A stretch of DNA of 64,000 bases, taken from CAVQFO01 sp963711725 (GTDB lineage: Bacteria > Pseudomonadota > Gammaproteobacteria > Nitrococcales > Aquisalimonadaceae). The position numbers and the translations under genes were made by a program. Numbering within the stretch: position 1 is the first letter of the stretch; every line of letters begins with the position of its first letter. The stretch spans positions 1 to 64,000 of the forward strand of contig CAVQFO010000023.1 of NCBI GenBank assembly GCA_963711725.1, given 5' to 3'. The notes beneath the pieces were generated by a model. The model worked only from the letters and a program-made list of their open reading frames with translations. It was not told the DNA's origin and searched no databases. Shown here in pieces: positions 25,069 to 33,535 of the stretch.

Positions 25069-26712
25069 TCAATCCATGTCCGCGGGAAGAATGCGGTTTC
25101 TACCGGCGTGCTTGGCGGCATAGAGCGCCTTGTCGGCCTCCAGCGCCAGCTGGACGGGGTCGCTGCAGGTGGGATAGGACGCCACCCCTCCGCTGAACGA
25201 CACATCGAATACTCCTTTGGGACTGAATTGGCGGATCTTGCCGAACCCGCGGCGGATTCCGTCCAGAATCGCCACGGCCTCTTCCACGTCGGCATCCGGC
25301 AGAATCACCGCGAATTCCTCGCCGCCGTAACGCCCGATATAGTCCGTCTGCCGCAACCGCTGCTGCAGGACGCGGGCCAGCGTCTTGATCACCCGGTCGC
25401 CCACATGGTGGCCATGGGTGTCGTTAACGGACTTGAACTTGTCGATATCCAACATGGCGAACGACACCACGCTTCCGCGGCGTTCGGCGCGCGCCACTTC
25501 GTTGTGCAACTGTTCCTTGATCCGGGTGTGATTGAGCAGGCCGGTCAGATTGTCCGTGAGCATGAACGAACGCAGGGTGCGCGCACGCTCCGCCCGGATA
25601 GCCACCGATCGGATCAGGTGAGAAGGCTCGATGGGTTTGGTAAGGAAGTCATCACCGCCCAGGCTCATGGCATCCAGCTGGCGCTCGATTTCCGTTTCGG
25701 CCGACAGAAACACGATGGGAATACTGGCGTAACGGGGAAACTGCCGAATGACCCGCGCCAGTTCCATGCCGTTGCAGCCGGGCATGTACATATCCATGAG
25801 AATCAGATCCGTGGAATGATCCTCCAGGACATTGAGAATCCGCATGGGGTCGTTGACCACGGCTGTCTGCATGCCGGCTCGCTGCAGCACCGTGGAACAG
25901 TAGTTGGCCTGGGTGGCACTGTCCTCCACGATCACGATGTGGAACGGATCGTCCACGCGTTCGGAGGTCATCTGGTCCAGCTGATCGATGAGCTCGTGAT
26001 GGTCAACAGGCTTGACGATATACGCATCCGCTCCGGCCCGGGCGGCCCGCAGCCGATCCTCGATATCGGCGGACTCGGTAAGAAACAGCACGGGCAGCTC
26101 CCGCCCGACCCGGGCGTGCACTTCGCGGGTCGCCTCCACCAGACTGATGTCGGTGTCCGGGACGTGCACGTCCATGATCAGGGCATGGGGGCGCTCCTGA
26201 TCCAGCAATTCCAGCAGTCGGGTATAGCTGCGGACGGATTGAACCTGGTACCCGAAGTGAGCCAGCTGATGGCTCATGTCTTCGGCGAGATTGTCGTCCG
26301 ACTCAAGAATAAAGACGCGAGTCACCCCCTCTTCCGTGAACGCCGGTTCCACGGCCTGGGCCGGCCGGCTTGGGGGAGCCGGTTCCTCGCGACTGAGCCG
26401 CTGCAGGGCGTTGAGGTAGTTGCGGATGATTTCCTTGAACTCGGCGGTGACCTTCTCGGTGCCTTCCACCACCGGCCCCAACATGACGTCCATGATGGTC
26501 GCCAATTCGGCGACTTTGGGATAGCCCAGGCCCTCGCCCTCTTCGGCCAAATGCCGCACCAGCTCATGGAACTGGACCACGGCATCGCTCCCGCGCTTGG
26601 CGGCCCGCTGCCACGCCCGTTCCAGTTCGGCGACGGTAACGCCTATGTTGGCTGATTTTTCTGCGGGCACTTTGGTATGGGATTCGACAAACACCGGGGA
26701 TCCTGATGCCAT
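25069..26712 (-). CDS. Two-receiver response regulator with GGDEF diguanylate cyclase output
   Basis: The 547-residue product predicts phosphorylation-controlled c-di-GMP synthesis. Residues 20-110 form a helical region that only loosely resembles an Hpt domain. REC1 (about 131-250) has acidic ESDD and phospho-Asp 181. REC2 (about 257-375) has VEDS and phospho-Asp 307 in LMDMYMP. The GGDEF domain follows with active site GGEEF at 463-467 and an RxxD inhibitory site R454-D457 five residues upstream, so product inhibition is expected. The ATG at 26712 has a poor ribosome site; GTG codons just upstream fit a GAGG better. No cognate histidine kinase is adjacent. Confidence 0.93.
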   Translation of the reverse strand: MASGSPVFVESHTKVPAEKSANIGVTVAELERAWQRAAKRGSDAVVQFHELVRHLAEEGEGLGYPKVAELATIMDVMLGPVVEGTEKVTAEFKEIIRNYLNALQRLSREEPAPPSRPAQAVEPAFTEEGVTRVFILESDDNLAEDMSHQLAHFGYQVQSVRSYTRLLELLDQERPHALIMDVHVPDTDISLVEATREVHARVGRELPVLFLTESADIEDRLRAARAGADAYIVKPVDHHELIDQLDQMTSERVDDPFHIVIVEDSATQANYCSTVLQRAGMQTAVVNDPMRILNVLEDHSTDLILMDMYMPGCNGMELARVIRQFPRYASIPIVFLSAETEIERQLDAMSLGGDDFLTKPIEPSHLIRSVAIRAERARTLRSFMLTDNLTGLLNHTRIKEQLHNEVARAERRGSVVSFAMLDIDKFKSVNDTHGHHVGDRVIKTLARVLQQRLRQTDYIGRYGGEEFAVILPDADVEEAVAILDGIRRGFGKIRQFSPKGVFDVSFSGGVASYPTCSDPVQLALEADKALYAAKHAGRNRILPADMD

Positions 26713-27333
26713 GGCCACCACATGACCTCGCCCGGGGGCGGACGAGTCTGGCGCCGTTATTATTAGTCTTAACGCCAACGCGGCCGGCGATGGTCTCCGG
26801 CGCTCCCAAGGCCCCGGAATTATCGTTCTCCGAGTGCCTTTTGGTCGCATTGTTTTTGGCTGAACACCAATTTACGCGATTACGTGTAAGCGGTCACGCA
26901 GCCGCACCGCTTTTGTGCAAAAACTGTGGAATACGTCGCAAAATGACGACAAACGGTATCCGCCTCGCGTCTCCCTGGATCACGGGACGTTGGCGGGTTG
27001 CGAGCCCCGTGCCTTATACTGAACGCGCCCGGCGATGCGAAACAAATACGGCATCGGAAGGATCGGGGCCCGTGCCAAGGGAGGACAAACATTCCCAGGC
27101 AGGACGCTCCGGGACACATCAGGACCCATCCACAGGAATCAGGTTGCGGCACGGCGACGGCGGCCATCGCACATGAGCGGCGGCAACGGCTCGGCGTTGC
27201 GGTTGAGCGCTCCGCCTGGGGTTTATCCCGGCTGTGACGCCCCGCTGTGACGCTCAAGTTTCGCGTCACGCGGCCGTCATACTGTTCGGGACGAGCAGCA
27301 AACCTATCCGACGACGAAAGGTGTCCTACGCCT
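26713..27333. other. Divergent control region between the diguanylate cyclase and the chemoreceptor cluster
   Basis: About 620 bases with no convincing gene. AT-rich patches at 26755-26775 and 26835-26890 may hold the minus-strand promoter. For the plus strand, TATACT at 27015-27020 is a good -10, but the nearest -35-like TTGGCG is 19 bases away. Close to the first receptor gene, GCTGTGACGC occurs twice (27231-27240 and 27244-27253) and is followed by the inverted GCGTCAC at 27263-27269, a possible regulator site. Confidence 0.45.
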
Positions 27334-28774
27334 ATGAATTTTTCATCGAAGGCCAGTCACCCGAGCACTGACGGCGGCTCTGGAGTGCAGACGCGTGCTC
27401 AGGAATACCGGCAGATCATTGAGCAGGTGGCGGAACGCGCCGGCGGCCTCGGCATCGAGGTCGTGGATATTGCCGGCTACGTGGAGGAAGTGGGTGATCG
27501 CGTAAAGCGCGAGGCACAGCTCTTCGACGAGTTGCTGGGCATCGCCAAGCACATGGGCCAGCGCAACAAAATGGTGGACACCGCCGCCAGTCATGCGCGC
27601 CGTGTCGCCACCACCGCCACCGACGATGTCGAGAAGTCCCGCACCACCATCAGCACCTCGCTGGCGGACATCCGCGAACTCTCCCAGGCCGTGCAAACCA
27701 TCGAACAACAGGTGGGCGGACTGCAGAGCGCTCTTGAGGGCGTGGCCCAGGTCGCGGGCGGGATCAGTGTCATCGCCAAACAGACCAACCTGCTGGCCTT
27801 GAACGCCACCATCGAGGCCACCCGCGCCGGTGAGGTGGGTCGCGGTTTCGCCGTGGTGGCCGAGCACGTAAAGGAGCTGGCCAAGCAGACCGCCGAGGCC
27901 ACAGCCGAGATCCACGACATCCTCTCCCAGCTCACGGACCACATCGAGCGGCTGATCCACAAGGCCGCCGAGAGTACGCAGCGGGCCGTCGCCGTGCAGG
28001 AAGGCACCCACGCCATTCAGCAGGTCATGGAAACGGTGGGCGCGGCCATGGTGGACGTGGACCGCGAATCACACCGCATCGCCGAGTCCGTTGGAGAGAT
28101 CGACCAGCATTGCCGCAGCACCGTGGACGGCCTCAACAGCATGACCGGCGACGTCAAGGAGGCCACCGGCAACCTGGCCGGCGCGCGCGACCGCACGAAC
28201 CGGCTGCTGAGCTTCACCGAGGAATTGATCCGCATGACCACGGTGGCCGGCGTGGAGACGGTGGATACGCCGTTCATCAACAACGTCATTGAAGCCGCGG
28301 ACCGCGTGACCCGGGTATTCGAGGACGCCATCGACCGCGGCGAGATCACCGAAGAGGCCTTGTTCGACTCGAACTATGAGCCCATCCCGGGAACGGATCC
28401 CCAGCAGTACATGACCCGCTTTACGGAATTCACGGACAAGGTGCTGCCCGCCGATCCAGCAGTCCTATCACTCCGAGCGCGCGCCCGCCTGCGTTGCGAT
28501 GGACCGCAACGGCTATATCGGCACCCACATGGAACACCTGTCCAAACCCCAGAGCGACGATCCCGTGTGGAACATGGCGAACTGTCGGAATCGGCGGCTG
28601 TTCAACGACCGGGTGGCCAAAGCCGCCGCCGGCAATGACGACCAATTCCTGTTGCAGACCTACCGCGTACCCTACGGCGGGGGCAAGTTCGTGCTGTGCA
28701 AGGACTGTTCGTCGCCGGTGTATGTAAAGGGCCGCAAATGGGGCTGCGTGCGCCTGACCTATCTCGTGGAGTAG
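27334..28774 (+). CDS. Soluble methyl-accepting chemotaxis-like protein, paralogue 1 (frameshifted as read)
   Basis: This is a cytoplasmic chemoreceptor-type coiled coil with no membrane segment or HAMP domain. The start MNFSSKASHPS is at 27334. The signalling tip IAKQTNLLALNATIEATRAG is canonical. A conserved C-terminal domain follows, ending with NCRNRRLFNDR, FLLQTYR and GGGKFVLCKDCSSP. The frame breaks at about 28450: deleting the single G there restores KVLPPIQQSYHS, matching paralogue 3 (KVLPPIQEP), and the remainder reads through to the stop at 28774. As read, the first frame runs on to 28638 with non-family sequence. The ligand is unknown; GGGKFVL-type C-terminal domains occur in other proteobacterial soluble receptors. 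Confidence 0.85.
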
Positions 28775-28819
28775 ACGAGTGGACGACGTGCGAGCAACGG
28801 TAGAAACGAGGGTTGATCG

Positions 28820-30262
28820 ATGAGCATCTTCAGGCGGCGGAGCAAGAATATCGACAATAACAGCGCGCCCCAGCGGGTCGAAGAGTACCGCAACGTCATC
28901 GAGCAGGTCGCCGTCCGGGCAGGGAGCCTGGGCATCGAAGTGGTGGACATCGCCGGCAACGTCGACGACGTCAGCGGCCGCGTGGAGCGGGAAGCAGAAC
29001 TGTTCGAGGAGCTTCGACGCATCGCCGAGCAGATGTCCCAGGCAAACAAGACCGTGGACTCGGCGGCCCGCAATGCCCAGCAGGTGGCGGGTGCCGCCAG
29101 TTCCGACGTCGGCCAATCCCGCGCCACCATCGAGTCATCGCTGGAGGATATTCGGGGCCTCACCGGCTCGGTCAACGATATCGAAACCGATCTCTCCGGC
29201 CTCAGCGAGGCGCTGGTTCGCGTCAGCAAGGTGGCGAAGGGTATCGGCGCCATCGCCAAACAGACCAATCTGCTGGCGCTCAACGCCACCATCGAGGCCG
29301 CCCGCGCGGGCGAAGCGGGCCGCGGATTCGCGGTGGTGGCCGAGGAAGTGAAAGAGCTGGCCAAGCAGACCTCCGACGCCACCGGCGACATCGACACAAC
29401 ATTGCGCGACCTCACGGAGCAGACCCGCATGCTGATTGCCAAGGGCTCCGACAGCTCCGAGAAGGCGGAGGCCGTGCGCAAGGGTACCCATGCCATCCAG
29501 GAAGTCATGGAGACGGTGGCCCGCGCCATGACCGACGTGGACTCCGAATCCAAGCGCATCGCCGAGGCGGTGCAGGAAATCGATCAGTATTGCGACCGCA
29601 CCGTCAGCGGTCTCAACGAGATGGCCTCCGATGTGGGCGAATCGTCGGAAAGCCTCAAGAATGCCCGTGACCGTATCAACCAACTGCTGTCCTTCACCGA
29701 GGAGTTGATCAGCCTCACCGCGGTGGAAGGGGTGGAAACGGTGGATACGCCGTTCATCGAGATGGCCAAGGAAGGCGCCTCCCAGGTCTCCCGCATGTTC
29801 GAAGAGGCCATCGCCAAGGGCGAGCTTACCGAAGCCGACATTTTCGACCGGGAATACAAGCACATTCCCGGCAGCAACCCCGAGCAGGTGATGCTGCGCT
29901 ATACGGACTGGGGCATCAAACACATTACGCCGTTGCTGGTGGAAATGGACGAGCGCGAGGAGCGCTTCGTCTCCGGCGGCGCCTGCAACGTCGACGGCTA
30001 CCTGCCGGCGCTGCTGCCCAAGTACTCACAACCCCAGCGTCCCGGCGAGGTGGAATGGAACACCGCCAATTGCCGCAACAAGCGAATCATGAATGACCGC
30101 GTGGGCCTGTCCGCCGCGCAGAACACCAAGGATTTCCTGTTGCAAACTTATCGCCGCAACATGGGCGGCGGGAAATTCGTACTGCTCAAGGACGCCTCGG
30201 CCCCCATCTTCGTGAACGGGCGGCACTGGGGCGGGTTCCGAGTGGATTACAAAGCCAGCTAG
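28820..30262 (+). CDS. Soluble methyl-accepting chemotaxis-like protein, paralogue 2 (intact)
   Basis: The 480-residue product is the only unbroken copy of the three. The basic N-terminus MSIFRRRSKN is followed by heptad-rich helices and the receptor signalling tip IAKQTNLLALNATIEAARAG at about 145-164, continuing GRGFAVVAEEVKELA. From about residue 310 a C-terminal domain is conserved with its neighbours: IPGSNPEQ, NTANCRNKRIMNDR, FLLQTYRRNMGGGKFVLLKD and GRHWGG. There are no membrane segments, so it should be cytoplasmic. A GAGGG site lies about eight bases before the ATG. No cheA, cheW, cheR or cheB is in the window, so a chemotaxis role is inference from the domain. Confidence 0.92.
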   Translation: MSIFRRRSKNIDNNSAPQRVEEYRNVIEQVAVRAGSLGIEVVDIAGNVDDVSGRVEREAELFEELRRIAEQMSQANKTVDSAARNAQQVAGAASSDVGQSRATIESSLEDIRGLTGSVNDIETDLSGLSEALVRVSKVAKGIGAIAKQTNLLALNATIEAARAGEAGRGFAVVAEEVKELAKQTSDATGDIDTTLRDLTEQTRMLIAKGSDSSEKAEAVRKGTHAIQEVMETVARAMTDVDSESKRIAEAVQEIDQYCDRTVSGLNEMASDVGESSESLKNARDRINQLLSFTEELISLTAVEGVETVDTPFIEMAKEGASQVSRMFEEAIAKGELTEADIFDREYKHIPGSNPEQVMLRYTDWGIKHITPLLVEMDEREERFVSGGACNVDGYLPALLPKYSQPQRPGEVEWNTANCRNKRIMNDRVGLSAAQNTKDFLLQTYRRNMGGGKFVLLKDASAPIFVNGRHWGGFRVDYKAS

Positions 30263-30291
30263 ACAACAAAACGGTCCAGGGGGAAACGCCG

Positions 30292-31726
30292 ATGTTCGGC
30301 TTGACGAAAACGATCCGACACCCGGCTCCAGGAACAGGATGAAGCGGACAACTACCGCGAGGTCATCGGCCAGGTTGCGGAGCGGATTGGCCAATTGGGC
30401 ATCGAAATCTCGGACATTTCGGGCCACATCGACGAAGTCAGCACTAGAGTCGATGCGGAAGCCACCCTTTTCAACGAGCTTCTCGGCGTCGCCGAGCAGA
30501 TGTCCCAGGCGAACAAGACCGTGGACTCGGCGGCCCGCAATGCCCAACAGGTGGCGGGTGCCGCCAGCGCAGACGTGGAACAGTCCAGGGCAACTACCGA
30601 ATCCGCTCTGTCGGACATCCGCGCGCTGACCGAATCCGTCAACGACATCGGCACCGACTTGTCCGGTCTGGGGAACGCCCTCCACCGGATCTCCAAAGTG
30701 GCCAAAGGCATCACCGCCATCGCCAAACAGACCAACCTATTGGCGCTCAACGCCACCATAGAGGCCGCCCGCGCGGGCGAGGCGGGGCAGGGATTCGCAG
30801 TGGTGGCCGAAGAGGTAAAAGAGCTGGCCACCCAGACTTCGGACGCCACCTCCAACATCGACAACACCTTGCGCACGCTGGAGGAGCAGACCCAGACCCT
30901 GATCGCCCAGGGCAACAAGAGCGCCACGCGGGCGGAAGCCGTCAAAGCCGGAACCCATGCGATCCAGGAAGTGATGGAAACGGTGGGCCGCGCAATGCGC
31001 GACGTCGACACGGAATCGAACCGCATCTCCGAGGCCGTGACCGAGATCGACGGCTATTGCCAACGCACCGTCCAGGGCCTGAACGAAATCACCTCGGACG
31101 TGGGCCAGTCCTCCGAAGACCTCAAGAACGCCACCGACCGCATCAGCAAGTTGCTAACCTTCACCGAAGAGCTGATGAACACGGCCAACTACAGCGACGC
31201 CGAAACCGCGGACAGTCACTACGTGCAAACCGTGATTGAAACCGCCCGCACAATCAGCCGGCGGTTCGAGCAGGGAGTCGCCAGTGGCGAAATCCGTGAG
31301 GACGACCTATTCGACACCAACTACCAGCCGATGCCGGGTACCGATCCCCAACAGTTCAAGACCCGCTACGTGGACTGGACCGACAAGGTGCTGCCCCCAA
31401 TCCAGGAACCGGTCTACGAAAGCGACGAAAATGTCATTGCGTGCGCCGCCTGCGACGTGAACGGCTATATCGGCACCCATATGCAGCACGTGTCCAAGCC
31501 CCAGAAGCTCAACGACCCGCTCTGGAACAAGGCCAACTGCCGTAACCGGATCATCTTTGATGACCGAGTCGGACGCACGGCCGGGCAACACACCCAGCCC
31601 TTCCTGATCCAGACGTACCGGAGAAACATGGGCGGTGGGAAGTTCGTGTTGACGCGGGACGTGTCTGCGCCAATCCATGTGAACGGCCGCCATTGGGGTG
31701 GGCTGCGGCTGATTTACCAGGTCTGA
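30292..31726 (+). CDS. Soluble methyl-accepting chemotaxis-like protein, paralogue 3 (frameshifted near the start as read)
   Basis: An ATG at 30292 with a strong GGGGGA site eight bases upstream opens MFGLTK, then the frame breaks at the A-run 30307-30310. Removing one A gives MFGLTKRSDTRLQEQ and joins the long downstream frame, which matches paralogue 2 (EYRNVIEQV versus NYREVIGQV). The body has signalling tip IAKQTNLLALNATIEAARAG and the C-terminal CAACDVNGYIGTHMQHVSKP, CRNRIIFDDRVG and GRHWGGLRL blocks. Without correction, translation could start only at a TTG at 30395 with no ribosome site, losing about 35 residues. About 478 residues if corrected. Confidence 0.85.
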
Positions 31727-31825
31727 TACTGGACAGGCCTCTCACCACAGGTAAGAGCGAACGTTTGTCTTTCTCTTCGGCTCTGTAGTGAACCCTTTCC
31801 CAGCAGGGTTTCGACCGATCGCCAA

Positions 31826-32272
31826 TTATTCTGTCGTAACGGCCTCGCCCTGCTCGTCCAGCGCCGCCTGCAGGGTGTGCCACACCAGCGTGGCGCACTT
31901 CACGCGGGTGGGATAGTCGCGCACCCCCGCCAGCACGCCCAGCTTGCCCAGGTCCTCGGCCGGTTCCACGTCGTCCGTGGTGACCAGCTCGTGGAACTCC
32001 TCGAACAAGTGCTTGGCCTCCTCCAGGGTCTTGCCCTTGAGGGTTTCGGTCATGATGGAGGCGGACGCCGTGGAGATCGCGCAGCCTTCGCCCTGGAAGC
32101 TGATGTCCTCCACCACACCGTCGCGCACGTTCAGATACACGCTGACCGTGTCGCCGCACAGGGGATTGTAGCCGTCGGCGTGATGGTTGTGCGGATCGGC
32201 CACGCGGAAATTCCGCGGCCGCTTGTTGTGGTCGAGAATGACCTCCTGGTAGAGATCCCTTAAATCAGACAT
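31826..32272 (-). CDS. sufU: SUF-type Fe-S scaffold/sulfur-transfer protein SufU (NifU N-terminal family)
   Basis: SufU-family proteins accept sulfur from SufS or act as scaffold in Fe-S cluster assembly. The 148-residue product has the conserved cysteines C39 (PLCGD, with D41), C64 (GEGCAIS) and C126 (RVKCATLVW). It also has the insertion GVLAGVRDYPTR that distinguishes SufU from IscU. It is last in the suf operon, starting immediately after the sufS stop. The stop is about 100 bp from the convergent receptor gene. Confidence 0.95.
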   Translation of the reverse strand: MSDLRDLYQEVILDHNKRPRNFRVADPHNHHADGYNPLCGDTVSVYLNVRDGVVEDISFQGEGCAISTASASIMTETLKGKTLEEAKHLFEEFHELVTTDDVEPAEDLGKLGVLAGVRDYPTRVKCATLVWHTLQAALDEQGEAVTTE

Positions 32273-33535
32273 CTAGCTGAACATCTCCTTAACCTTCTCT
32301 ATGGCCGCCACGAGCTTGTCGATTTCCTCGCGGGTATTGTAGATACCCAGCGAGGCCCGGGCGGTGGCCGGCACGCCGTATCGCTGCATGACCGGCTGGG
32401 CGCAGTGGTGTCCGGCGCGGATGGCCACGCCCTCCCCGTCCAGAATGGTACCGATATCGTGGGGATGCGCCGAGTCCATCACGAAGGAGATCACCCCCGC
32501 CTTGTGGGTGGACGTACCAATGATGCGTACGCCGTCGATGGCGGCAATACGGGCTGTGGCATAGGCCAACAGATCGGCCTCGTAGGCGGCGATGCTCTCA
32601 AGGCCCAGGCTCTGAACATAGTCGATGGCCGCGCCGAGGCCGATGACGCCGGCGATATTCGGGGTACCCGCCTCGAACCGCTGGGGTGGATCCGCGAATT
32701 CGGTTTTCTCGAAAGTGACATAGCGGATCATGTCACCGCCTCCCTGATAGGGCCGCATGCCCTTGAGCCAGGAGGCCTTGCCGTAGAGAACGCCGACGCC
32801 CGTGGGGCCGTAGAGCTTGTGCGCCGAAAAGGCGTAGAAATCGCAATCCAGCTCGGTCACGTCCACCGGCATGTGCGGTATCGCCTGAGCACCGTCCACC
32901 AACACCGGGATATCGCGTTCATGGGCGATACGGATGATGTCCTTCACGGGGTTGATGGTGCCCAGTGCATTTGAGACGTGGCAGACGCTCACGAACTTGG
33001 TTCGCGGCGTGATCATGGAGCGGAACTCCTCCACGCTGATATCGCCCGCCTCGGAGAGAGGGACAACCTTCAATGTGGCGCCGGTCTCCTCGGAAAGCAT
33101 CTGCCACGGCACGATATTGGAGTGATGCTCCATCCCGGTGATCAGAATCTGATCGCCGGCCTTGAGCCGCGGCCGCACGAAACTGTGGGCCACCAGGTTG
33201 ATGCTCTCGGTGGTGCCGCGTGTGAAAACCACCTCGCTGGCGCGCGGTGCGTTGATGAACTCCGCGACCCGACTGCGGGCACCCTCGTATTCCTTGGTCG
33301 ACTGCTGGGACAGTGCGTGCACGCCCCGGTGAATATTGGCGTAGTACTCCCGGTAGCAACGCATCTCGGCCTCGATCACGGCCTCCGGCTTCTGCGCGCT
33401 GGCACCGTTGTCGAGATATACCAACGGCTTGCCGTGGACCGTGCGGGAGAGTATCGGGAAGTCGGCCCGCACCCGCTCCACGTCGAACGCGGTACTAAGG
33501 GCTTCGGGGGACTGCAGGGGATCAGGGTTGCTCAT
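32273..33535 (-). CDS. sufS: Cysteine desulfurase SufS
   Basis: SufS is a PLP enzyme that removes sulfur from cysteine for Fe-S assembly. The 420-residue class V aminotransferase shows VYLDNGASAQKPEAVI, TGMEHHSNIVPWQ, the PLP lysine in FSAHKLYGPTGVGVLYG and the catalytic cysteine in RAGHHCAQPVMQRYG. This matches the SufS/CsdA group rather than IscS. It overlaps sufD by four bases. With SufU as partner no SufE is needed, and none is present. Confidence 0.97.
   Translation of the reverse strand: MSNPDPLQSPEALSTAFDVERVRADFPILSRTVHGKPLVYLDNGASAQKPEAVIEAEMRCYREYYANIHRGVHALSQQSTKEYEGARSRVAEFINAPRASEVVFTRGTTESINLVAHSFVRPRLKAGDQILITGMEHHSNIVPWQMLSEETGATLKVVPLSEAGDISVEEFRSMITPRTKFVSVCHVSNALGTINPVKDIIRIAHERDIPVLVDGAQAIPHMPVDVTELDCDFYAFSAHKLYGPTGVGVLYGKASWLKGMRPYQGGGDMIRYVTFEKTEFADPPQRFEAGTPNIAGVIGLGAAIDYVQSLGLESIAAYEADLLAYATARIAAIDGVRIIGTSTHKAGVISFVMDSAHPHDIGTILDGEGVAIRAGHHCAQPVMQRYGVPATARASLGIYNTREEIDKLVAAIEKVKEMFS

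Noticed and set aside
28441..28460. Programmed ribosomal frameshifting in the frameshifted genes
   Set aside because: The six sites share no slippery heptamer, stop-codon pause or downstream structure, and they lie in unrelated genes. A common technical cause explains them better.
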